Source: JAEUNJ01 sp052035955 (GTDB lineage Bacteria; Pseudomonadota; Gammaproteobacteria; Burkholderiales; Rhodocyclaceae). From it: DNA of 55,454 nt. Numbering within the stretch: the first letter of the stretch is position 1; every line of letters begins with the position of its first letter. The stretch is taken from contig JBPOHD010000025.1 in NCBI GenBank assembly GCA_052035955.1, positions 1 to 55,454 on the forward strand. Direction: 5' to 3'. Position numbers and translations under genes: made by a program. Below the pieces are notes generated by a model, which was given only the letters and a program-made list of their open reading frames with translations, was not told where the DNA came from and searched no databases. This document shows, in pieces, positions 16,362-24,144 of the stretch.

Positions 16362-18278
16362 ATGGCCCGTACCGCCCGCTGCCCCTCCTGCGGCGCTCCG
16401 GTCGCGTTCAAGTCGGTCGTCTCGATCCTGGCCGTCTGCGACTATTGCCAGAGCACCCTCGTCCGCCAGGGCCAGGACCTGGAGAACCTGGGCCGCATGG
16501 CCGCCCTGCTCGAAGATCGTTCGCCGGTCCAGCGGGGTGCCGAGGGCCGCTGGCACGGTCGGCATTTCGCGGTCATCGGCCGCATTCAGCTGCGCTACGA
16601 GCAGGGCCTCTGGAACGAGTGGCACCTGCTCTTCGACGATGGCAAGAGCGGCTGGCTGTCGGAGGCGGGGGGCGAGTACGTCGTTTCCGAGCCCCTCTGG
16701 CAGACCGATTCCTTCCCGCCCTTCGCCGAACTGGCCGTCGGCCAGCGCTTCCCCATTGCCGGGCGCACCCACGCCATCACCAACCTGCTGACCGCCGAAT
16801 GCGTGGCCGGCGAGGGGGAACTGCCCTTCCGCGTCGGCCCGGGCTACCCGGCGCCGGTCGCGGACCTGCGCGACGAGGCTGGCGGATTCGCCACCCTCGA
16901 CTACAGCGACGACCCCGCCAGGCCCCTGGTCTTCCTGGGCGAGAGCGTCGCCTTCGAAACCCTCGCCTGGAACAACCTGCGCGAGCCCGGCCTGCTCCCG
17001 GAACCGACGATCCGAGCCCGAGCCTTCGACTGTCCCAAGTGCGGCGCCCCCCTCCAGGTCTCCCACGAGGGGGTGGCGAGCATCGGCTGCGGCAGCTGCG
17101 GCGCCGTCCTGGACACCTCGGACGAACGGGTGCGCATCCTGGCCGAGGCTTCCCTCGATCTCAAGGTCGAGCCCCTCCTGGCCCTCGGCTCCAAGGGACG
17201 GCTGCGCGGCGAGGATCTGGAAGTGATCGGCTTCATGCGTCGGCGCATGGAGGCCGATGGCCTCAGCTATTACTGGAGCGAATACGTCCTCCTGGGGCCG
17301 GAAAACCGGCTCCTCTGGCTGACCGAATACCAGGGACACTGGAACCTGGCCCGGGTCCTGCCCCGTTCCGTGCTGGTGGTGGCCGGATCGGTGAGATACG
17401 ACAAACAGGAGTTCAGGCACTTCGCCGGCTACACGGCCCACGTGGATTACGTGATCGGGGAATTCCCCTGGCAGGTCAAGCTCGACGAGCAGGCCCAGGT
17501 GGCCGACTACGTCAGCCCGCCGCGCATGCTTTCCCGGGAAAGCACGGCCTCCGAGGAAACCTGGACCCTTGCCGAGTACCTGGACCCGGCCGAGATCCAG
17601 GCGGCCTTCCGGCCCCGGATCGCCCTGGGCAGGCCCGTCGGCGTCTATGCCAATCAGCCCAATCCCCACGAGGAGACCCACAAACGGGTCTGTCGCCGCT
17701 TCTGGATGTTCCTGCTCGCCGCGGTGGCCATCCACCTCGTCATGCTCATGGGGGGAAGCGGCGGCGCCCTGCTGCAGCAGACCGTCGTCTTCGATCCCCA
17801 GGACGACGAGCCCCGCCTGAGCAGGGAGTTCGTCATCGACGGCGCCGACGCGCGCATCGAGGTGGAACACGAGGCGACCCTGGAGAACAACTGGATCGGC
17901 CTCGGGCTGACCCTGGTGAACGAGGACACCGGCGAGGCGTGGCAGGCCAGCCGGGAAATCAGCTACTACATCGGCTGGGACGAGGGAGAGCGCTGGAGCG
18001 AGGGCTCCCGCTCCGATTCCGTCGTCTTCTCCGGGCTGCCGGCCGGCCGCTACATGCTGGCCGAGGACGCCGACATGGATGCCGGCAGCGGCCCGATCGG
18101 CACCCGGCTGAAGGTGTCGCGGGTCGGGCCGCGGTGGTCGTCCCTCGTCGTCCTGGCCCTGCTCCTGGCCGCCTTTCCCATCTACACGCGGGTCCGGCGC
18201 GGCGCCTTCGAGGTGAAGCGCTGGGCGGAGAGCGACCATCCCATCGTCACGTCCTCCGGTGATGACGACGATGACTGA
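16362..18278 (+). CDS. Double zinc-ribbon, double DUF4178 membrane protein
   Basis: The 638-residue protein starts with a zinc ribbon (C7, C10, C26, C29) and a DUF4178 domain (about 60-200), then repeats the pair: second ribbon C224, C227, C243, C246 and a second DUF4178 domain (about 275-420, with YYWSEYVLLGPEN). A hydrophobic helix near 450-470 (FLLAAVAIHLVMLMGG), an outer beta-rich domain of about 110 residues and a second helix near 590-610 follow. The tail ends in DDDDD. The layout suggests tandem duplication of a ribbon-DUF4178 unit, cytoplasmic, with a periplasmic domain between two helices. No Shine-Dalgarno is visible; TAGGCT ends nine bases before the ATG. Function unknown. Confidence 0.85.
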   Translation: MARTARCPSCGAPVAFKSVVSILAVCDYCQSTLVRQGQDLENLGRMAALLEDRSPVQRGAEGRWHGRHFAVIGRIQLRYEQGLWNEWHLLFDDGKSGWLSEAGGEYVVSEPLWQTDSFPPFAELAVGQRFPIAGRTHAITNLLTAECVAGEGELPFRVGPGYPAPVADLRDEAGGFATLDYSDDPARPLVFLGESVAFETLAWNNLREPGLLPEPTIRARAFDCPKCGAPLQVSHEGVASIGCGSCGAVLDTSDERVRILAEASLDLKVEPLLALGSKGRLRGEDLEVIGFMRRRMEADGLSYYWSEYVLLGPENRLLWLTEYQGHWNLARVLPRSVLVVAGSVRYDKQEFRHFAGYTAHVDYVIGEFPWQVKLDEQAQVADYVSPPRMLSRESTASEETWTLAEYLDPAEIQAAFRPRIALGRPVGVYANQPNPHEETHKRVCRRFWMFLLAAVAIHLVMLMGGSGGALLQQTVVFDPQDDEPRLSREFVIDGADARIEVEHEATLENNWIGLGLTLVNEDTGEAWQASREISYYIGWDEGERWSEGSRSDSVVFSGLPAGRYMLAEDADMDAGSGPIGTRLKVSRVGPRWSSLVVLALLLAAFPIYTRVRRGAFEVKRWAESDHPIVTSSGDDDDD

Positions 18279-18307
18279 GCGGGCTTTCGCCCGGCGCGGA
18301 CACTGAG

Positions 18308-18454
18308 ATGGCGCGCGCCTACCTCCTGATCGGCCTCGCCGCCCTGAGCCTTTTTTCCTGGGCCCAGTACCGCGGCGTCGGCCTCTTCGACGACCACGCC
18401 TCCAGCCAATCCTCCCGCCTGACCCCGGGCCAGCGCAGCACCTTCCACAAATAG
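18308..18454 (+). CDS. Small membrane protein, 48 residues
   Basis: This short frame begins ARAYLLIGLAALSLFSWAQY, a single membrane helix with an aromatic end. It continues with GVGLFDDHASSQ and a polar tail SSRLTPGQRSTFHK. It fills the gap between the DUF4178 gene and the DUF350 gene, with GC-rich third positions, and its stop is followed nine bases later by the next start. A small membrane protein in this slot would be easy to miss in automated annotation. I do not recognise a named family. Confidence 0.65.
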   Translation: MARAYLLIGLAALSLFSWAQYRGVGLFDDHASSQSSRLTPGQRSTFHK

Positions 18455-18463
18455 GAGACAACG

Positions 18464-18682
18464 ATGATGGACCTCATCAACCTGAAGACCCTGGCCGCGT
18501 CCCTGGTCTATTCGATCCTCGGCGTCGTCGTGTTCTGGGTCTCCTTCATCGTCGTCGACAAGTTCACGCCCTACGACCTCTGGGGCGAGATCGTCGAGAA
18601 GAGGAACCAGCCCCTGGCCCTGGTGATCGCCGCCATGTGCCTGGGCATCGCCATCATCGTCGCCGCCGCCATCCACGGCTGA
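18464..18682 (+). CDS. DUF350 (YjfL-type) membrane protein
   Basis: The 72-residue protein has two helices (LAASLVYSILGVVVFWVSFIVV and PLALVIAAMCLGIAIIVAAAI) joined by DKFTPYDLWGEIVEKRN, the usual DUF350 single-unit pattern. DUF350 proteins such as YjfL recur near polyamine and ATP-grasp ligase genes, but their action is unknown. AGGAG lies seven bases before the ATG. The following gene starts only six bases after the stop. Confidence 0.88.
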   Translation: MMDLINLKTLAASLVYSILGVVVFWVSFIVVDKFTPYDLWGEIVEKRNQPLALVIAAMCLGIAIIVAAAIHG

Positions 18683-18688
18683 CCCCCC

Positions 18689-20248
18689 GTGAGCGAACCG
18701 GCGGACACCGCCGCCGCAGAAGGGCAGGCCGGCTCCGGGGCGAGCCGCCTGCAACTGGCGCTGCTGGCCTCGGTCTTTGCCGTCGCCGCCTGCGGCCTGG
18801 TCTACGAACTGATCGCCGGCGCCCTGGCCAGCTACCTGCTCGGCGATTCCGTCACCCAGTTCTCGACCGTCATCGGCACCTACCTGTTCGCCATGGGGGT
18901 CGGTTCCTGGCTGTCCAAGTACGTCCAGCGGGACCTGGTCGGCCGTTTCGTGCAGATCGAGCTCGGCGTCGGCCTGCTCGGGGGGTCTTCGGCAGCCGTC
19001 CTGTTCCTGGTCTTCGCCAGCCATGCGGCACCCTTCCAGGCCATGCTCTACGGCCTGGTGTTCGCGGTGGGTGTCCTGGTCGGCCTGGAGATTCCCCTGG
19101 TCATGCGCATCCTGCGCCGCGAGGTGGCCTTCAGCGAGCTCGTCTCCCGCGTTCTCTCGGTCGATTACCTCGGCGCCCTGGCGGTCTCCATCCTCTTTCC
19201 CCTCTTCCTGGCGCCCCACCTGGGCCTGGTCCGAACGGGCCTGCTTTTCGGGCTCATCAACGCCCTCGTCGCCGTCTGGGCCCTGTGGCTGTTCCGGGAC
19301 CGGCTGGCCCGCCGCCGGGGGCTGCGCGCCGCCGCGGCGGCCACCGTCGTCCTGCTGGCCGGCGGCATGGCCGGAGCCGGCCGCTTCACCCAACTGGCAG
19401 AAAGCTGGATTTATGCCGACGACATCATCCATGCGGAGACCTCGCCCTACCAGCGCATCGTCGTCACCCGCTGGCGCGACGACATCCGGCTCTTCCTCAA
19501 CCAGAACCTTCAGTTCTCCTCCCGCGACGAATACCGCTACCACGAGGCCCTCGTCCATCCCGGGCTGGCCGGCATGCCCTGGGCCCGCCGGGTGCTCGTG
19601 CTCGGCGGCGGCGACGGCCTGGCGGTCCGCGAGATCCTCAAGCACCCGCAGGTCGAGTCGGTGACCCTGGTGGACCTGGACCCGGCCATGACCCGGCTGT
19701 TCTCCTCGGCGCCCCTGCTGCGCCGCCTGAACGGCGACGCCTTCGCCTCGCCGAAGGTGCGCGTCGTCAATGCCGACGCCGCCCGCTGGCTGGAGGAAAA
19801 CGAGGACGTCTTCGACTTCGTCGTCGCCGATTTCCCCGACCCCTCGAACTATGCCATCGGGAAACTCTACTCGACCGGCTTCTACCGCCTGCTGGCGCGC
19901 CACCTGTCGGCCCGCGGCCAGGCCGTCATCCAGGCCACCTCGCCGTTCTACGCCCGCAAGTCGTTCTGGAGCATCGTGGCCACGCTGGAAGAGGCGGGGC
20001 TGCGCACCGCCCCCTACCACGCCCTGGTGCCGAGCTTCGGCGAGTGGGGCTACGTGATCGCCGGACCGGAACCCTTCGAACCTCCTCGGCGCTACGACGT
20101 GCCGCTGCGCTTCCTGAGCCCGGAAACCACCGCCGACCTGTTCCGCTTTCCCGCCGACATGGCCCGCCTCGAGGCCGAACCCAACCGCCTCAACAGCCAG
20201 TCCCTGGTGCGTACCTTCGAGCAGGAGTGGCGCGGGGTCATCCATTGA
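18689..20248 (+). CDS. Membrane-embedded polyamine aminopropyltransferase-like protein
   Basis: The 519-residue protein joins seven or so N-terminal membrane helices (residues about 22-240) to a spermidine-synthase-like methyltransferase-fold domain. The domain shows YQRIVVTRW, LFLNQNLQFSSRDEYRYHEALVHPGL, the nucleotide loop VLVLGGGDGLAVREIL near 305, TLVDLDPAM and VVADFPDPSNYAIGKLYS near 381. These correspond to the decarboxylated-AdoMet and amine sites of SpeE; GGGDGL replaces the usual GGGDGG. It probably transfers an aminopropyl group at the membrane face. Starts at a GTG; a paired AdoMet decarboxylase is encoded 2.1 kb downstream. Confidence 0.88.
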   Translation: MSEPADTAAAEGQAGSGASRLQLALLASVFAVAACGLVYELIAGALASYLLGDSVTQFSTVIGTYLFAMGVGSWLSKYVQRDLVGRFVQIELGVGLLGGSSAAVLFLVFASHAAPFQAMLYGLVFAVGVLVGLEIPLVMRILRREVAFSELVSRVLSVDYLGALAVSILFPLFLAPHLGLVRTGLLFGLINALVAVWALWLFRDRLARRRGLRAAAAATVVLLAGGMAGAGRFTQLAESWIYADDIIHAETSPYQRIVVTRWRDDIRLFLNQNLQFSSRDEYRYHEALVHPGLAGMPWARRVLVLGGGDGLAVREILKHPQVESVTLVDLDPAMTRLFSSAPLLRRLNGDAFASPKVRVVNADAARWLEENEDVFDFVVADFPDPSNYAIGKLYSTGFYRLLARHLSARGQAVIQATSPFYARKSFWSIVATLEEAGLRTAPYHALVPSFGEWGYVIAGPEPFEPPRRYDVPLRFLSPETTADLFRFPADMARLEAEPNRLNSQSLVRTFEQEWRGVIH

Positions 20249-21861
20249 CCCGGCGCCGCTTCCTCGCCACCTGCGCGGCGTTGGCGGCGGCCGCAGCGGC
20301 ACCCGCCGCCCCCGGGGGAGTGCCGCCGGGCCGGCTCGGCGGGACGGACCTGGCCCTCGGCCACCGGCTGCGGCAGCGGGACTTCCCGGCGCCCGGCGAG
20401 ACCCGGCGGATTCCCGTCCTGATCGTCGGGGCCGGCATCGGCGGCCTCTCCGCCGGCTGGCGCCTGCAGCGCGCCGGATTCGCGGACTTCGAAATCCTCG
20501 AACTGGAAGGGCAGCCGGGGGGCAACTCCCGGTACGAGGAAAACCCGGTATCCGTCCATCCGGTCGGCGCCCACTACCTGCCGTTGCCGCCGCGGGAGGC
20601 CCGGGCCGTGCGCCTGCTGCTGGCCGACCTGGGTGCCATCGAGGGCGACCCCCTGGCCGGGGGGCCCCGCTACGACGACGCCCTGCTTTGCCACGCCCCC
20701 CAGGAAAGGCTTTACCGCAACGGGTTCTGGCAGGAGGGGCTCATCCCGCGCCTTGGCCTGGCCGCCGCCGAGCGGGACCAGACGAGGCGCTTCCTGGACC
20801 GCATGGCCGATTTCCGCCGTGCCCGGGACGCACAGGGCCGACGCGCCTTCGCCCTGCCGATCGCCTTCGCTTCTCCCGATCCGCGCTGGCGCGACCTGGA
20901 TCGAATCACCATGCGCGACTGGCTGCTGCGGGAGGGCTTCGACGCGGCGCCGCTGCATTGGTACGTGGACTACGCCTGCCGCGACGACTTCGGCACCGGC
21001 TACGGCGAGGCCTCGGCCTGGGCCGGCATCCACTATTTCGCCTGTCGGGACGGAGAGGCGGCGAACGCCGCGTCCGACGTGGTCCTCACCGCGCCCGAAG
21101 GCAACGGCTGGATCGTCCGCCGGCTGGTCCGGCGCCTCGGCGACCGGATCCGGACCGGTGCCGCGGTCTTCGCCCTGCGCCAGGACCGCGATCGGGTCGA
21201 GGCGGATGTCTGGCTCGCCGCGGAGAACCGCTCGCTGCGCCTGCGGGCGGAACGGCTGGTCTGGGCGGCACCGCTGTTCCCGCTGCCCGGCCTGGCCGAG
21301 GGCCTGCCGGCGGCACCGGCGGCGGCCATCGCCGGCCTCAGCCATGCCCCCTGGCTGGTCGCCAACCTGACCCTGCGCGAGCCCCCGGCGCCGGGCGCCG
21401 GCGCCGGCCTGGCCTGGGACAACGTGCTCTACGGCAGCCCGGGGCTGGGCTATGTAGTGGCGACCCACCAGCGGCTCGGACTCGACGTCGGACCGACGGT
21501 GCTGACCTACTACCGGGCCCTCGCCGATGCCGACCCGCGCCGCGCCCGGGAACGGCTTCTGGCGACGGGGCGGGAAAGCTGGGGCCGGGAGATCCTGGGC
21601 GACCTGGCCCGCGCCCACCGGGACTTGCCGGCCCTGACGGCAAGCCTCGACATCTTCCGCCACGGCCACGCCATGGCGCGGCCCTTGCCCGGCTTCCTCG
21701 CCCGGCGTCCCCCGCTCGAGGCCGGCTGGGGGAGGGTCCAGTTCGCCCACGCCGACGTTTCCGGCCTCTCGATCTTCGAGGAAGCCAACCACCAGGGCGT
21801 GCGGGCTGCCGAGCGAACCCTGGCCAGCCTCGGCCATCGGCTCGCGGAGCGCCTGGCGTGA
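20245..21861 (+). CDS. Tat-exported FAD-dependent oxidoreductase, amine-oxidase-like
   Basis: The frame opens with a TTG that overlaps the previous stop (TTGA). It gives TRRRFLATCAALAAAAAAP, a twin-arginine signal, so the flavoprotein is likely folded with FAD and exported to the periplasm. The FAD-binding motif is VLIVGAGIGGLSAGWRL, followed by ELEGQPGGNSR, and a C-terminal HGHAMARPLPG / VQFAHADVSGLSIFEEA region of the amine oxidase/protoporphyrinogen oxidase superfamily (538 residues). The substrate cannot be read from sequence; its place after an aminopropyltransferase makes a polyamine-derived amine a reasonable guess. Confidence 0.85.
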   Translation: MTRRRFLATCAALAAAAAAPAAPGGVPPGRLGGTDLALGHRLRQRDFPAPGETRRIPVLIVGAGIGGLSAGWRLQRAGFADFEILELEGQPGGNSRYEENPVSVHPVGAHYLPLPPREARAVRLLLADLGAIEGDPLAGGPRYDDALLCHAPQERLYRNGFWQEGLIPRLGLAAAERDQTRRFLDRMADFRRARDAQGRRAFALPIAFASPDPRWRDLDRITMRDWLLREGFDAAPLHWYVDYACRDDFGTGYGEASAWAGIHYFACRDGEAANAASDVVLTAPEGNGWIVRRLVRRLGDRIRTGAAVFALRQDRDRVEADVWLAAENRSLRLRAERLVWAAPLFPLPGLAEGLPAAPAAAIAGLSHAPWLVANLTLREPPAPGAGAGLAWDNVLYGSPGLGYVVATHQRLGLDVGPTVLTYYRALADADPRRARERLLATGRESWGREILGDLARAHRDLPALTASLDIFRHGHAMARPLPGFLARRPPLEAGWGRVQFAHADVSGLSIFEEANHQGVRAAERTLASLGHRLAERLA

Positions 21862-21934
21862 TTGCGCCGGAGGCGTTTGCGGGGTCTAATTCGGGCCTGC
21901 CTCCGCCCCTGCCGCCAGAAAGGATTCCACTTCC

Positions 21935-22306
21935 ATGATCGCCGTCGCCGGTCTGCTTTTCGTGGCCATGGGGCTTGTCTCGGGCCTGCTGCTGGTACTC
22001 CATCCCTTCGGCCTCGGCCCGGGATCTCCGGGGCTCGCCACCTGGTTCCTCTTTCCCGGCCTCACCCTGGGCGGTTACCTGCTGCTCATCCTCGGCCGCG
22101 GCGGATTCCTGGCCCTCGCCTCCAGCATCGTGGGCAGCCTGCTGCTGCTGCTCGCCGTCGGCGCGGTCGGGGGCATCTTCGCCGTCCATAACGGCCTCGC
22201 CCCGGCCGCCGGCGATACGGCGGCGCTGTGGTACGTGGCGGCGGTGGGACTGGTCCTCGGGCCGACTGGCTTGTCGCTCCGGAAAATGGCCGGCCGATCC
22301 GCCTGA
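21935..22306 (+). CDS. Small four-helix membrane protein
   Basis: The 123-residue protein is almost wholly hydrophobic: four predicted helices (AVAGLLFVAMGLVSGLLLVL, TWFLFPGLTLGGYLLLIL, FLALASSIVGSLLLLLAVG, LWYVAAVGLVLGPTG) and a short basic end. AAGGA precedes the ATG. It lies between the flavoprotein and the AdoMet decarboxylase genes, so it is probably part of the same system. I do not recognise a family. Confidence 0.75.
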   Translation: MIAVAGLLFVAMGLVSGLLLVLHPFGLGPGSPGLATWFLFPGLTLGGYLLLILGRGGFLALASSIVGSLLLLLAVGAVGGIFAVHNGLAPAAGDTAALWYVAAVGLVLGPTGLSLRKMAGRSA

Positions 22307-22324
22307 CCCGGCCGACTTTCCGCC

Positions 22325-22735
22325 ATGCAAGGCCTGCACATCCTCGCCGAGTTCCATGACTGCCGTTGCGGCGGCGACCTGATGCTCGATGCCGGCGTCC
22401 TGGGCCGGCTCTGCGAGGCGGCCTGCGACGATGCCGGGCTCAGCATCGTCGGCCGCCTGTTCCACGGTTTCGGCAGTGCCGAAACCCCGGCCGGTGCGAC
22501 CGGTGCCGTGGTCCTGGCCGAATCCCATCTCACCGTGCATACCTGGCCCGAGATGGGTGGAGTGACCCTGGATCTTTATGTCTGCAATTTCAGCCGCGAC
22601 AACCGCCAGGCGGCCGAGACCGTCTATCGAAGGCTGGTCGAGGCCTTCCGCCCGCAGCACGCCGTGCGCCGGGACGTGGCGCGCGGAAATCTTGCCGTGA
22701 CCCCATGCCCCGAAGCCGGGATTGAGGTAAGTTAG
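22325..22735 (+). CDS. speH: S-adenosylmethionine decarboxylase proenzyme, prokaryotic class 1b type
   Basis: This enzyme makes decarboxylated AdoMet, the aminopropyl donor. The 136-residue proenzyme has the self-cleavage site AESHLTVHTWPE; cleavage between E66 and S67 would turn Ser67 into the pyruvoyl group, with His72 assisting. Cys87 in DLYVCNFS is the expected catalytic cysteine. N-terminal GLHILAEFHDC is typical. The size matches SpeH/SpeD of Thermotoga and Bacillus rather than the 264-residue E. coli SpeD. It closes the operon with the membrane aminopropyltransferase. Confidence 0.92.
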   Translation: MQGLHILAEFHDCRCGGDLMLDAGVLGRLCEAACDDAGLSIVGRLFHGFGSAETPAGATGAVVLAESHLTVHTWPEMGGVTLDLYVCNFSRDNRQAAETVYRRLVEAFRPQHAVRRDVARGNLAVTPCPEAGIEVS

Positions 22736-22758
22736 ACGACTTTCAAACGGAGGAGCCC

Positions 22759-24117
22759 ATGAGCGACAAGCCGACCAAGATCCTGCTCGAAGAGAACGAG
22801 ATCCCGACCCACTGGTACAACGTCGTCGCCGACCTGCCCAGCGCGCCGCTGCCGCCCCTGGGCCCCGACGGCAACCCGGTGGGTCCCGAGCAGATGCTGG
22901 CCATCTTCCCGGGCAACCTGCTCGAGCAGGAAATGTCGGCCGAACGCTGGATCGCCATTCCCGAGGAAATCCGGGATGTTTACCGCATCTGGCGTCCGAC
23001 CCCGATGTTCCGCGCCCACCGCCTGGAGCGGGCCCTCGGCACGCCGGCGAAGATCTACTACAAGTACGAGGGTGTCTCACCCGCGGGCTCCCACAAGCCC
23101 AATACCGCCATCCCGCAGGCCTGGTACAACAAGCAGGCCGGCATCCACCGCCTGACCACCGAGACCGGTGCCGGCCAATGGGGCTCCAGCCTCGCCTTCG
23201 CCGGCCAGATGTTCGGCATCGAGGTGAAGGTCTACATGGTCAAGATCAGCTACCACCAGAAGCCCTTCCGCCGCTCGATGGTGCAGACTTGGGGTGCCCA
23301 GGTCTTCGCCAGCCCCACCGACCAGACCAATGCCGGCCGCGCCATCCTGGCCAAGGATCCGGACAACCAGGGCTCCCTCGGCATCGCCATCTCGGAAGCC
23401 GTGGAGGAAGCCGCCAGCCGTGCCGACACCAACTACTCGCTGGGCTCGGTGCTGAACCACGTCTGCCTGCACCAGACCGTCATCGGCCTGGAGGCCAAGA
23501 AACAGTTCGAGAAGGTCGGCGACTATCCGGACATGGTCTTCGGCTGCTGCGGCGGCGGCTCCAACTTTGCCGGCGTGGCCTTCCCCTTCCTGGCCGACAA
23601 GGCCGCGGGCAAGAACGTTCGCCTGGTCGCCGTCGAGCCCACTTCCTGCCCGACCCTGACCAAGGGCGTCTATGCCTACGACTACGGGGACGCCACCGGC
23701 TACACCCCGATCATGAAGATGTACACCCTGGGCCACGACTTCATGCCGCCGGGCATCCATGCCGGCGGCCTGCGCTACCACGGCGACTCGCCCCTGGTCT
23801 CCCAACTGCTCCACGAGGGCCTGATCGAGGCCGTCGCCGTCAAGCAGCTGGCCACCTTCGAGGCCGGCGTCCAGTTCGCCCGGGCCGAGGGCATCATCCC
23901 CGCCCCCGAGTCCTGCCACGCGGTGCGCGCCTGCATCGACGAGGCCCTGCGCTGCAAGGAGACCGGCGAGCCGAAGACCCTGTTCTTCAACCTCTCGGGC
24001 CACGGCCATTTCGACATGGCCTCCTACGACCGCTACTTCGCCGGGCAGCTCGAGGACTACGAGTACCCGCGGGAGGCCGTCGAGGCCTCGCTGGCCCACC
24101 TGCCGAAGGTCGGCTGA
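22759..24117 (+). CDS. TrpB-like PLP-dependent enzyme (TrpB2 type)
   Basis: The 452-residue protein is a tryptophan synthase beta-like enzyme of the TrpB2 branch: longer N-terminus, RPTPMFRAHRLE, the PLP lysine in GSHKPNTA, ETGAGQWGSSLA, FGCCGGGSNFAG, and a C-terminal FFNLSGHGHFD. TrpB2 proteins make tryptophan from indole or phosphoserine-like substrates and are often unlinked to trpA, as here. It may salvage indole or serve as a serine deaminase-like enzyme. GGAGGAG lies five bases before the ATG. Confidence 0.93.
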   Translation: MSDKPTKILLEENEIPTHWYNVVADLPSAPLPPLGPDGNPVGPEQMLAIFPGNLLEQEMSAERWIAIPEEIRDVYRIWRPTPMFRAHRLERALGTPAKIYYKYEGVSPAGSHKPNTAIPQAWYNKQAGIHRLTTETGAGQWGSSLAFAGQMFGIEVKVYMVKISYHQKPFRRSMVQTWGAQVFASPTDQTNAGRAILAKDPDNQGSLGIAISEAVEEAASRADTNYSLGSVLNHVCLHQTVIGLEAKKQFEKVGDYPDMVFGCCGGGSNFAGVAFPFLADKAAGKNVRLVAVEPTSCPTLTKGVYAYDYGDATGYTPIMKMYTLGHDFMPPGIHAGGLRYHGDSPLVSQLLHEGLIEAVAVKQLATFEAGVQFARAEGIIPAPESCHAVRACIDEALRCKETGEPKTLFFNLSGHGHFDMASYDRYFAGQLEDYEYPREAVEASLAHLPKVG

Positions 24118-24144
24118 GCCGGCGGGCACGGAGGGCCAGGTCGC

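Noticed and set aside
15257..18461. Long open frames opposite the SPFH and DUF4178 genes
   Set aside because: They are mirror frames produced by high GC third positions; their translations are low-complexity and match no family.
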